DNA of 64,000 nucleotides from Candidatus Tectimicrobiota bacterium. GTDB taxonomy: Bacteria > Tectomicrobia > Entotheonellia > Entotheonellales > Entotheonellaceae. Location of the stretch: positions 248,001 through 312,000 of the forward strand of contig BPKO01000001.1 in NCBI GenBank assembly GCA_026005175.1. The letters run 5' to 3'. The notes under the pieces are model-generated. The model made no database searches and was not told the DNA's origin. It worked only from the letters and a program-made list of their open reading frames with translations. The position numbers and the translations under genes were made by a program. Below are positions 50,532 through 60,108 of this stretch, one piece after another (position 1 is the first letter of the stretch; every line of letters starts with the position of its first letter).

Positions 50532-53268
50532 AACGGGAGCACGCACGCGCATTTTGCCGGAGCACGCTGGGTGCGGGTAGACCTCCACCTCCATTCGCCT
50601 GGGAGCCATACATTTGCTTTTCCCCAGGGAATGAGTACTGCCCAACGGGATCAGGTGGTCGAAGCATATGTCCAGCAACTCAACGATCAAGGCATAGAGA
50701 TCTGCGCCATCACGGACTACCAGCAAATTCCGGAGGATTGGTACATCGGTGTTCGGGAAGGGGCTCGGGAAAAAGGCATCTATGTCTATCCTGGTGTGGA
50801 ATTGTCTTTCGCGGGGGGAAAGGCAGGAAAGTATGGACTTCATGTCTTGGCAATTTTCCCATATGAAGAGGACATCTCTAGGATCAATGCCGTCATTCGC
50901 AATCTGGATGACCGTCCTAGTGAACAACTCATCGATAAAATTGGAAAACATCGGGATCTTATACCAAAGGATGGAGTGGATAAATTCCTACTGCGTCTCC
51001 GACAGGAAACTAACTGCATACTAATCTTTCCTCACCCTAATGACGATAAAGGGTTGCTCAAGACCTATAAACCGAAGGAAGCTGCTGAGATCCTTGCACA
51101 GGTGCGGCCTGAAGCCATTGAGGATTTTAGCCAAGAAGAGTGGAATCGCCTTTTGAACACTGCCCAAATTCAAAAAGACTTCCTCGCTCGAATTGCGACC
51201 GTATACAGCAGTGACAACCATCGCATCGAAGAAATCGGGACCAAAACGTTACCGAGCGGTGCTATCCGAGCCACCTATCTAAAGCTGAGCGCGCCCGATC
51301 AAATCCAGGCCCTTCGTTTGGCCCTCCGGGATTCGGAGATTCTGGTACGCCTGGCTCAGAAGCCAGAACCAGCGTATACCCGGATCGAAGCCCTGGCGGT
51401 GGATGGAAATGGCTTCCTGGAAAACCTCCGTTTGACCTTCAGCCCGGATCTCAACGTGTTCATTGGCGGCCGTGGCGTGGGGAAATCGGCCGTGCTGGAG
51501 GTGATCCGGTATGTCCTGGACCTGCCGGTGTATGGCCCAACGGAATACCGTGAGGGACTGGTTCGACATGCCCTTGGAAGTGGCGGGAAGGCGATCCTTC
51601 ATTTATGCCAGGTCGTGAAGTCCGGCGTGGAACGGCGGTATCGGGTGGAACGCGTCTGGGGGGAGCCCCCTCGTGTCTACGAACTGACCGCTCAGGGTGA
51701 ACACCTGGTGGAATTGCCTCCACAAGAGCTTTTTGCTGAAAATGACCAGCCTCTATTTTTCGGCCAACGGGGAAATTTGTGAGATCACCCAGTCCACCCG
51801 CTTGCGCCGCGACCTGCTCGATGATCTCGTCGGCCGGCCAGCACGCGACAAGCTCCGAGAGGCGGAGAAAATCCAGCAGGAACTGCGCCGTAACGCCCGG
51901 ACGCTTCTGGAGTACCGCCACTATGAAGAACGGCTGGAGGAAGTGGAAAGGCGCCTCAGGGAGATCGAACATGAGATCCGCCTCTTCGAACGTGAGGGCA
52001 TAGCCGAGAAACTCAAGGAAGAGACCTCCCTTGCCCGGGATCAGGAGCGCTTGAACCGTTTAGAGGAGACCCGTGGCTGGTCAGCGCAGGACTGGGAGGA
52101 GATGCGCACTCGCTGGCAGGAGCGCTGGGAAACCACGCTCGCCGATCTGGCGCAAGCGCAAAGCCGACAGAAAGACCTCCTGCAGCAAGAGGCCGCGGAG
52201 GCCGCACGACAGCTACAGCGCGCCTTTGAAAGCCTTTTCAAGCAGGGCGAAGCGCACTTGCGACATTTTAAAGAGACGCTGAGGTCCATTCGCGAGCGCT
52301 GGCAGAAGGCCCGCCGATCCCTGGATGAAGAACTGCGGCGCATTCGGCAGCAACTGGGAGACACCGCCCTCGATCCGGATCGCCTCTCCAAGCTCACCGT
52401 CGAGCAGGAGCGGTTAAAGCGTGAACGTGACCTGCTGGAGAAAAAGGCAGAGGAAGCCCGGAAGGCCCGTGAGGAACGAACGAAACTGCTCCATCGTCTC
52501 CGGGATGTGCGGCGTGAAGCCTTTCGGCTGCGTCAGAGCCGGGCTGGGGAAATCACCAAGCAGATCCAGGGTCGAGTACACGTGGAGGTCGTTTATCGTG
52601 GACAGCGGAAGGAATACGCCGAACGTTTGAAGTCTTTTTTCAGCGGCTCGCGAATCCCAGGGAAAGACCTGGAAAACCTGGCTCTGAAGGAGAGTATCCC
52701 TGATGGGTGGGCGCTGGCCGAACTGGCCCGTAAGGGCAAGGAGGCGCTGGTGCAGGAGTCAGGTTTGAGCGAGGCCTGGGCTCAGCGGTTGATCGATTTT
52801 CTCAATCAGGATGAAGGACGCTGGTTTGAACTCGAGCTGCTGGCACCGGAAGATGAGGTGCGGGTCTCGTTGAAGGTGAACGAGCGCTGGGGAGATCTGG
52901 ATACCCTGTCCGCTGGGCAACGGGCCACTGCCATGCTTCTCATCCTTCTTACTCAGACGCCCCGGCCACTCCTGGTAGACCAGCCCGAAGACGATTTAGA
53001 CAATCGCTTCATCTTCGAAGACGTAGTCCGGCTCCTTCGTGCTCAGAAAGACAGCCACCAATTGATTGTGGCAACCCATAACGCCAACATCCCTGTGCTG
53101 GCGCATGGCGAGTTGATCATCGCCCTGGAAGCCGAGGCGGAGAAGGCCCGCATCGCTGTTCAGGGAGGACTGGACCGTCCAGAGGTCCAAGGGATGGTGC
53201 GTCGGGTGATGGAAGGGGGCGACGAAGCCTTCCGCCGTCGGGCGGAAAAATACGGGCTGGAGGTTTAG
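50529..53268 (+). CDS. TrlF-family PHP-domain/SMC-like ATPase, one frameshift
   Basis: N-terminal PHP domain: VDLHLHSPGSHTFAFPQG, GIEICAITDYQQIPEDW, IYVYPGVELSF, FPHPNDDKGLL, YSSDNHRIEEIG. An SMC-like ATPase follows: LNVFIGGRGVGKSAVLEVIR (Walker A), long coiled coils (51850-52550), DTLSAGQRATAMLLILLTQT (signature), LLVDQPEDDLDNRFI (Walker B), VATHNANIPVLAHGE. The four-G run at 51769-51772 has one base too many; removal gives FFGQREICEITQS and one protein of about 912 residues. TrlF-type proteins are predicted nucleases in defence islands. The stop is 3 bp before the next ATG. Confidence 0.85.
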
Positions 53269-53271
53269 TTC

Positions 53272-54429
53272 ATGGACGAACTGGAACTCTTGGGGCGCAT
53301 CCGGCGGGGGGAGGATCTGCACACGGAATTTAAACAGGAAGAGGTCCATTCAGACGACATCGCCGCTGCCCTCGTGGCGTTCGCCAACACCGACGGCGGC
53401 ATGATCCTCTTTGGCGTGGCCAACGACGGGCGGATTGTCGGTGTCTCAGACCCCGACCGGCTCATGCAGCGGGTGGATCAGATCGCCTATCAGAACTGCG
53501 AGCCCCCGCTGACCGTGGTACAGGAAACCGTCCAGACCCATGAAGGTACGGTGGTGGTCGTTCACGTTCCCAAAGGCGACCAGCGTCCCTATCGCACCCA
53601 TCGGGGTGATTACTTCATTCGGACGACGACGGGGCGGCGCAGGGCCTCCCGGCAGGAACTCTTGCGGCTCTTCCAGGCCGTGGAGAGCCTGTTCTACGAG
53701 GAAACGCTGCTCCTCAGGGCCGGGCTGGAAGACCTCGATGTGGCCGCGTTTGTGCAATTTTGTGCTCGGATTTTAGGAGAAACCGAAGCCGAGCCGCATA
53801 CCCTGTTGCTCAACTGGGGCCTGGTCAAAGAGCGGGAGGGCCGAAAGTGCCCGACGGTCGCGGCGTTGCTCCTATTCGGCCGGGAGCCTCAGAAGTATCT
53901 CCCCTACGCTTACCTCACGGCGGCACGCATCCCGGGACGAGATGTCTCGGGTGAGCCGTCCGATAGAAAACGCATGGATGGACCCCTCTTCCAGATGCTG
54001 GAGGAGACCGCCCGTTTTCTGAACATCCACCTGCGCACCGCCCACCGGATTCGAGGGTTTGAACCGGAGATCTACCCGGAACTGCCGGAAAAAGCCCTGC
54101 GGGAGTTTGTGGTCAACGCCCTGGTTCATCGGGACTATACCGTTCATGCTCCGATTCGCCTGTTTATCCTGGACGACCGAGTAGAGGTACGAAGTCCAGG
54201 ACTCCTCCCCAACACCGTCACCGTGGAGATGATCCGGCACGGGCTGGCCCATGTGCTTCGGAATCCCCTCCTGTATGCATTCTTCCTCCGGGCAGGGTTT
54301 GTGACCGATACCGGAAATGGCTTCCGGCGCGCGATGTTGCTGGTGCGGGAAGCCGTCGGCCGGGAGCCGATCATCCGGGAAGAGGGCAACGAGACGGTCG
54401 TGGTCATTCCCAGAAAAAAGGAGGAGTAG
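53272..54429 (+). CDS. AlbA_2 (Schlafen-like)/HATPase_c_4 protein
   Basis: Protein of 385 residues, intact. N-terminal AlbA_2 domain: DLHTEFKQEEVHSDDIAAAL, FANTDGGMILFGVANDGRIV, then PYRTHRGDYFIRTTTGRRRA. Middle region VAALLLFGREPQKYLPYAYL. The C-terminal HATPase_c_4 reads ALREFVVNALVHRDYTVHAP, RVEVRSPGLLPNTVT, GFVTDTGNGFRRAMLLVREA. Such proteins are annotated as ATP-binding transcriptional regulators and are common in defence islands. It follows trlF by 3 bp, which suggests one transcript. Confidence 0.85.
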   Translation: MDELELLGRIRRGEDLHTEFKQEEVHSDDIAAALVAFANTDGGMILFGVANDGRIVGVSDPDRLMQRVDQIAYQNCEPPLTVVQETVQTHEGTVVVVHVPKGDQRPYRTHRGDYFIRTTTGRRRASRQELLRLFQAVESLFYEETLLLRAGLEDLDVAAFVQFCARILGETEAEPHTLLLNWGLVKEREGRKCPTVAALLLFGREPQKYLPYAYLTAARIPGRDVSGEPSDRKRMDGPLFQMLEETARFLNIHLRTAHRIRGFEPEIYPELPEKALREFVVNALVHRDYTVHAPIRLFILDDRVEVRSPGLLPNTVTVEMIRHGLAHVLRNPLLYAFFLRAGFVTDTGNGFRRAMLLVREAVGREPIIREEGNETVVVIPRKKEE

Positions 54430-54628
54430 CTGTATGGTATTCGCTGCCGGATTCCAGTCGCCGAAAGAGGGCGGAGGATACTGCATCAACTGGTTACTCA
54501 CCTTGGAAACGGTATCCTGCGGGCCAACCGGGCAAGGTGCCGACAAGAAATTGGATCTCCGCTAAACCAAGACCTAATGATTAGCAACAAGGGCCATGAC
54601 AAGACGTTATGACAGTAGAAGGAAAGAC

Positions 54629-55312
54629 ATGCACAAACCCCATTACCTAGGCCACCGCCGTCGGCTGCGCGAGCGGTTTCTTAAGTCTGGTCTGGAAGGA
54701 TTTGCCGACTACGAGGTCGTGGAGCTGCTTCTCACGCTGGCGATCCCGCGCTCCGACGTCAAGGTCCCTGCGAAAGCGTTGATCGACCGCTTCGGCAACC
54801 TCCGCGGAATCCTCGATGCCCCGATCGAGGAGCTCCAAGCCGTAAAGGGCTTGGGTAGCGTGGCTCCCGTGGCCCTCAAGATCATCAAGGCGGCCGCCAC
54901 GCTCTATCTGCAGCAGAGCACCGAGGGGAAAGACTGCCTCGCAGAGCCGAACCGACTTGCCGACTTCTGGCGCCTGCGCATCGGCGCCCTCCCCAACGAA
55001 GTCTTCGAGGTCGCTTATCTCGACTCGGGATACCGCCTCCTCCGAGACGGCGTGGAACGTTTGGAGGAGGGCACCTTGGACCGGGCCGTGGTGTTCCCTC
55101 GACGTGTGGTAGAAGCCGCCCTGAGAAGGGGAGCCTATGCGGTGGTGCTGGCCCACAACCACCCCAACGGGCGTGTGGAGCCCAGCGAGCAAGACAAAAC
55201 CCTCACCCGAGCCATCGTCCTGGCCGCCGAGGCCGTCGGGGTCAAAGTGCTGGATCATCTGGTCGTCTCCGTGAACGAGGTCTTCAGCTTCCGGAAGGCG
55301 GGTCTCTTATGA
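54629..55312 (+). CDS. RadC/JAB-domain (MPN) family protein
   Basis: Protein of 227 residues. N-terminal UPF0758 helix-hairpin-helix domain: RLRERFLKSGLEGFADYEVV ELLLTLAIPR, LQAVKGLGSVAPVALKIIKA. The C-terminal JAMM motif AHNHPNGRVEPSEQD (near residue 175) keeps the zinc-binding His, His and Asp. RadC-like proteins of mobile and defence regions are not true repair RadC and the role is unknown. A 200-bp gap with no clear gene precedes it; its TGA overlaps the helicase ATG. Confidence 0.85.
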   Translation: MHKPHYLGHRRRLRERFLKSGLEGFADYEVVELLLTLAIPRSDVKVPAKALIDRFGNLRGILDAPIEELQAVKGLGSVAPVALKIIKAAATLYLQQSTEGKDCLAEPNRLADFWRLRIGALPNEVFEVAYLDSGYRLLRDGVERLEEGTLDRAVVFPRRVVEAALRRGAYAVVLAHNHPNGRVEPSEQDKTLTRAIVLAAEAVGVKVLDHLVVSVNEVFSFRKAGLL

Positions 55313-58200
55313 CAGGGAGGGGGATCGGAACGAGGATGAGTACGATTGCACCCGTGATCCTGGAGCGCTTCCCCGACTTGAACGAAGCACAGCGGGCTGT
55401 TGTGGGCCATCTCGACGGGCCCCTGCTCATGGTGGCCGGTCCCGGCTCGGGAAAGACGTACTGCATCGTGCTCAGAGCCCTCAACCTGCTGCTATTGGGA
55501 AAAGCGAATCCCCAAGAGCTGGTGCTCTGCACCTTCACGGAGAAGGCGGCCTACGAGATGCGGGACCGGCTGGCGGCCGCAGCCCGGAAGGTGGGCTACG
55601 ATGGCGATCTCTCACAGCTGCGCGTCTCCACCATTCATGCGTTCTGCAACGGCCTCCTCCAGCAGTACCGGCATCGGACGCCGCTCGGCCACAACTACGA
55701 GACGCTCGATGACCTCACCCAACTGCTCTTTATCTTCGAGCACTTCGACGCGATCGTGGGCGAGCCGGAGAACGGCCGATATCTCCACCGGTGGAGGACC
55801 CGTTGGACCGCCATCCAAGGGAGTCGCGACTACTTCAACAAGATCACCGAAGAGCTTATTGAGCCGCAAGACCTGATAAACTCTGGCAACTCGTTCCTCG
55901 AGGCCCTGGGCCGTGCGTATTGCGCATATCGACGTTGCCTCTTTGAGAACAACCGGGTGGACTTCGCCCACCTGCAGCGTCTCGTCTATGACCTGCTCAT
56001 GGATCCTGAGCTGGTGGACAGCATTAGGAAAGGGATCCGCTACGCTCTCGTCGATGAGTACCAGGACACCAACTACATCCAGGAGCAGCTCCTGCTGAAG
56101 CTGACCGAGCGAACGGGTAACCTCTGTGTGGTGGGCGACGAGGATCAGAGCCTGTACCGCTTCCGCGGCGCCACCGTTCGAAACATTCTGGAGTTTCCCG
56201 ACAGAGTGCCTGGGTGCAAGATCGTCTGGCTTACAACCAACTACCGCTCACACAAGAAGATCGTCGGGCGCTACGACCGCTGGATGCGCTCCATCGACTG
56301 GTCTAACCCGAATCCGAAGGGACGACCCTTCCGCTACGACAAAACCATCGAGCCCGATCCGAACGGGGATCATCCCGACTACCCGGCGGTGTTTGCCATC
56401 TGGGGGCGCAACGTGGAGGACGAGACGGAGCGCTTTGCGGACTTGGTGGCTTGGCTTAAGGAAAACGGCGTTATCCAGGACTACAGCCAGGTGGCGCTCC
56501 TCCTCCACAGCGTGCGGCAGGAGCACAGCGGGCCCTACTTGAGGGCCCTCGATCGGCGGGGGATTCCCGCGTTTTGTCCCCGGGCGCGGGCCTACTTCGA
56601 TAACCCGGAAGTTCGGGACCTGGTCGCCTGCCTGGCCATCATTTTCGGATGGCACGGCGGCGGGCGCGGCGAGACGGCGGGCGCGGTTGCCGAGCTGGGG
56701 CAGTATGTCGATGAGGGCATCGTGGAGCTGGCCAAGCGCTTCCGGCAGCCCCACCCGCTGGCGAAGGCTCTTGCTCAGTGGCGCGCCGAGATCGACGGCC
56801 TGCGGGAGGGTGAGACTCTTGACACGCGTCCGGCGGATTACTTCTACCGCCTCCTGGCCCTCGAACCCTTTAAGAGCTACGTCAAGAACGAGAACGCCGC
56901 CCGCAACCTGGCGATCTTCTCCCAGTTGCTCAACGCCTTCCAGACGTACTACCACTACACGGTCGTCACCCACCGCAACCGCGAGGCACTGCGCCTGCAC
57001 CTCTTTAGCAGCTTCCTCCGCCTGCTCTATGAGGGGGGAATCAACGAATACGAGGACCCCGATCAACCCCTCCCCAAGGGCCACGTTCAGGTGATGACCA
57101 TCCACCAGGCCAAGGGGCTGGAGTTCCCCGTGGTCGTGGTCGGCTCGCTCAGCGTGCAGCTCTCCAGCCCCAAGCGCATTGACCGCGATCTGGGACCCTT
57201 CTACCATCGCCCGCCCTTCGAGCCCGAAGAGCGCATCACCCTCTTCGACCGCATGCGCCTGCATTACGTCGCCTTCTCCCGGGCGCAAAAGGTGCTGGTG
57301 CTCACGACGCACGAGCATCCCAAGGATTACTTTGCGCCTATCTGGGAGGGCCTGCCCCAGTGGCCTTACGTGCAAAAGGATCTGCTCGCGGCCCAGCGCT
57401 TTGCGCTGCGGGAGCGCATGCCGGTCAAGAAGAGCTACAGCTTCACCGGGGATCTTAAGATCTACGAGACCTGCCCGCGCCAGTACCAGTTCTTCCGCTA
57501 CTACGACTTCACACCCTCGCGCTCGGCGGTGATCTTCTTCGGCCTGCTGGTGCACCAGACCATCGAGGAGATCCACCGCATCGTCCTCGACGGCGGGCTT
57601 GAGACCCTCGACAGGGAGCGTATTCGCGAGATCTTTGAGAGAACGTACCGTTTCCTCTCGATGAGCGACGTGCGACCCATCGGGGCAGCGGCCAAGGAGG
57701 CGGCCTTCGAGCAGGTGATGAGCTACTTCGAGCAGAACCGTGAGGAGATGCGCCGGATCGTGGCCATCGAAGTGGACGTTTCGCTGGAGAAGGACGACTA
57801 CATCTTGGTGGGGAAGGTCGATCTCCTCCTGGGCGGCGATGGTAAGCTGGAGCTGCTCGACTTCAAGACCTCCCCCAAGCCCAAGGAAGACCCCGAACTC
57901 TTGGCCGCCTACGAGCGACAGCTCCACACCTACGCCCACATCCTGGAGAAGCGACACGGCAGACGCGCCGACCGGCTGCTCCTGTACTGGACCTCGGAGC
58001 CGCGCAAGGAGGACGCCCTGATGGTGCTGCCCTACGACCCGGCGCGGGTGGAGGAAGCCGGGCGGCACTTCGACGCCGTGGTGCGCCGCATCCAGGCCAG
58101 GGATTTCATCGTGCGAAAGCCGCCGGAGCCGGGGATCTGCAAGGAATGCGACCTCCGGCTCTTGTGCCATGCGGAGGGGATCATCGCAAAACCCGAGTAG
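55309..58200 (+). CDS. UvrD/PcrA-like SF1A helicase with C-terminal PD-(D/E)XK (RecB/Cas4-like) nuclease
   Basis: Protein of 963 residues, intact. Q motif and Walker A: LNEAQRAVVGHLDGPLLMVA GPGSGKTYCIVLRAL; motif Ia CTFTEKAAYEMRDRL; motif II YALVDEYQDTNYIQEQLLL; motif III VVGDEDQSLYRFRGA; motif V VQVMTIHQAKGLEFPVVVV; motif VI LHYVAFSRAQKVLVLTT. The C-terminal nuclease reads SYSFTGDLKIYETCPRQYQF, ILVGKVDLLLGGDGKLELLD FKTSPKP, and a cysteine cluster GICKECDLRLLC that may hold an Fe-S cluster with the cysteine at CPRQY. The ATG overlaps the RadC stop; ATG 55336 is an alternative. It precedes mod-res in one strand run. Confidence 0.9.
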   Translation: MTGRGIGTRMSTIAPVILERFPDLNEAQRAVVGHLDGPLLMVAGPGSGKTYCIVLRALNLLLLGKANPQELVLCTFTEKAAYEMRDRLAAAARKVGYDGDLSQLRVSTIHAFCNGLLQQYRHRTPLGHNYETLDDLTQLLFIFEHFDAIVGEPENGRYLHRWRTRWTAIQGSRDYFNKITEELIEPQDLINSGNSFLEALGRAYCAYRRCLFENNRVDFAHLQRLVYDLLMDPELVDSIRKGIRYALVDEYQDTNYIQEQLLLKLTERTGNLCVVGDEDQSLYRFRGATVRNILEFPDRVPGCKIVWLTTNYRSHKKIVGRYDRWMRSIDWSNPNPKGRPFRYDKTIEPDPNGDHPDYPAVFAIWGRNVEDETERFADLVAWLKENGVIQDYSQVALLLHSVRQEHSGPYLRALDRRGIPAFCPRARAYFDNPEVRDLVACLAIIFGWHGGGRGETAGAVAELGQYVDEGIVELAKRFRQPHPLAKALAQWRAEIDGLREGETLDTRPADYFYRLLALEPFKSYVKNENAARNLAIFSQLLNAFQTYYHYTVVTHRNREALRLHLFSSFLRLLYEGGINEYEDPDQPLPKGHVQVMTIHQAKGLEFPVVVVGSLSVQLSSPKRIDRDLGPFYHRPPFEPEERITLFDRMRLHYVAFSRAQKVLVLTTHEHPKDYFAPIWEGLPQWPYVQKDLLAAQRFALRERMPVKKSYSFTGDLKIYETCPRQYQFFRYYDFTPSRSAVIFFGLLVHQTIEEIHRIVLDGGLETLDRERIREIFERTYRFLSMSDVRPIGAAAKEAAFEQVMSYFEQNREEMRRIVAIEVDVSLEKDDYILVGKVDLLLGGDGKLELLDFKTSPKPKEDPELLAAYERQLHTYAHILEKRHGRRADRLLLYWTSEPRKEDALMVLPYDPARVEEAGRHFDAVVRRIQARDFIVRKPPEPGICKECDLRLLCHAEGIIAKPE

Positions 58201-58225
58201 CGAGTGAGTGAGTAGGGAGGGAGCG

Positions 58226-60106
58226 ATGGCGAAGATCGAGATCAACAAGGTCGAGCTGGTCTGGCCGGGCAAGTACAACGAGGACGGCACCCTCAAAGAA
58301 GTCCCCCGGGTGAGCCTGCCCTTCCAGGTGATCGAGCGCGTCAACGAAAGCCGGGCCACCCGTGAGGCCCGCAAGACGGGCATCCAGCAGACGCTCTTCG
58401 ACGTCTGGGAGGGCAAGGAAGGCGAGACCTTCGAGGAGGGCTGGCGGAACAAGCTCATTTGGGGGGACAACCTCCTCGTGATGGGCTCGCTCCTGGAGAA
58501 ATTTGCCGGCAAGATCGACCTCATCTACATCGACCCGCCGTTCGCCACGGGCGCGGATTTTTCCTTCACGGCGCCGATCGGGGAGGAGGGGGAGGAGGTT
58601 TACAAGGAACAGTCGATCCTTGAGGAAAAGGCGTATCGCGATACGTGGGGGAGGGGATTGCAATCGTATCTACAAATGATGTACCAGCGCCTGGCGTTTA
58701 TGCGTGACTTGCTGACGGAGCATGGGAGCATCTATGTGCACCTAGACGCAACGGTTGGTCACTACATAAAGACCGTTATGGATGAGATATTCGGTCAAGA
58801 CTCGTTTCAGCGCGAGATTATATGGAGGATCGGGTGGGTTTCCGGCTATAAGAGTGCGGCCAAGAATTGGATCCGAAACCACGACATGATTCTTTTCTAC
58901 GTCAAAACTCCGGGGAGCTTCGTGTTCAATAAGGAGTACATTCCCTATGCCCCTGGCTACAAACGACGTGGAGGAGAGGAACCGACAGGCCAGGGCTATC
59001 CGATCGAAGATGTTTGGAATGCTAATCCCTTTGAGTTCGCACTTACAGGTGAGGATAGCCTTGACTCCATTCAGATAAAGAGCTTTTCGACGGAGAAAAC
59101 GGGGTTCGCAACACAGAAAAATGAAAGTATCCTACGGCGCATTATCAATGCATCATCCAACCCCGGCGATCTCGTGGCCGATTTCTTCTGCGGCTCGGGC
59201 ACGACGCTGGCGGTGGCGGAGAAGCTCGGTCGCCGCTGGATCGGGTGTGACCTCTCCCGCTGAGCCATTCACGTCACGCGAAAGCGGCTGCTGGAGATCG
59301 AGGGCTGCAAGCCCTTCGAGGTGCTCAACCTGGGCAAGTACGAGCGGCAGTACTGGACCGGGGTCACCTTCGGCGACAAGAAGGACAAGAGCCGCGCCGA
59401 GCAGGTCTGGTACGAATATCTCGCCTTCATGCTCAAGCTCTACGGCGCGCAGCCCATCTCCGGCATGGCCCACCTCCACGGCAAGAAGGGCAAGGCCATG
59501 GTCCACATCGGCGCGGTGGACGCCCCGGTGACCGTCGAGGAGATCAACGCGGCGCTCGATGAGTGCGTCCGAGTGGGTCAGAAGGAGCTGCACGTCTTGG
59601 GGTGGGAGTGGGAGATGGGCCTGGCGGGTCCGAACAACGACGTGCGCCGCGGCGGGCTCATGCACGAAATCGCCCGACAGAGGGGTGTCAAACTGGTGCT
59701 CCTCCAGGTCCCCCGCGAGGTCATGGAGGAGCAGGCCGTCGAGAAGGGCGACGTCAAGTTCTTCGAGCTGGCCTACTTCGAGGCTGAGATCAAGCGGAAT
59801 GAGCGCACCGTCCAAGTGGAACTCAAGGACTTCGCCTCGCCCAACATGGACGAGCTCATCCCCGAGGAGATTCGGGCCAAGATCAACAAGTGGTCGGACT
59901 ACATCGACTACTGGGCCATTGATTGGGACTTCCAGAACGACACCTTCATGCAGGGCTGGGTGGCCTATCGCACCCGCGGGAACCGCAAGCTGCCCCTGGT
60001 GTCCGACCCGCACACCTACGAGAAGCCCGGCCGATATCGCATCGTCGTGAAGGTCATCGACATCTTCGGCAACGACACCTCACAGGCCTACGACGTGGAG
60101 GTATAG
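58226..60106 (+). CDS. mod: Type III (beta-class) DNA methyltransferase Mod, interrupted by one in-frame TGA
   Basis: [36 protein letters not shown] (motif IV near residue 101), [20 protein letters not shown], and [20 protein letters not shown] (motif I near residue 320), so the order is IV then I. WIGCDLSR is followed by TGA (59261-59263, codon 346) and then, in the same frame, [20 protein letters not shown]; the family has tryptophan there, so TGG became TGA. The C-terminal part runs to 60106 and includes [19 protein letters not shown]. Predicted N6-adenine or N4-cytosine methylation. The stop would remove the C-terminal 45 percent. Confidence 0.88.
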
Positions 60107-60108
60107 CC

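Noticed and set aside
54430-54628. Small open frame (54434-54565) between the AlbA_2 and radC-like genes
   Set aside because: 44 codons, no family recognised and no clear ribosome site; probably non-coding spacer.
56248-58524. Very long minus-strand open frame opposite the UvrD-like gene
   Set aside because: Antisense shadow of a GC-rich gene; the plus-strand protein has all helicase motifs and the minus-strand translation has no recognisable domain.
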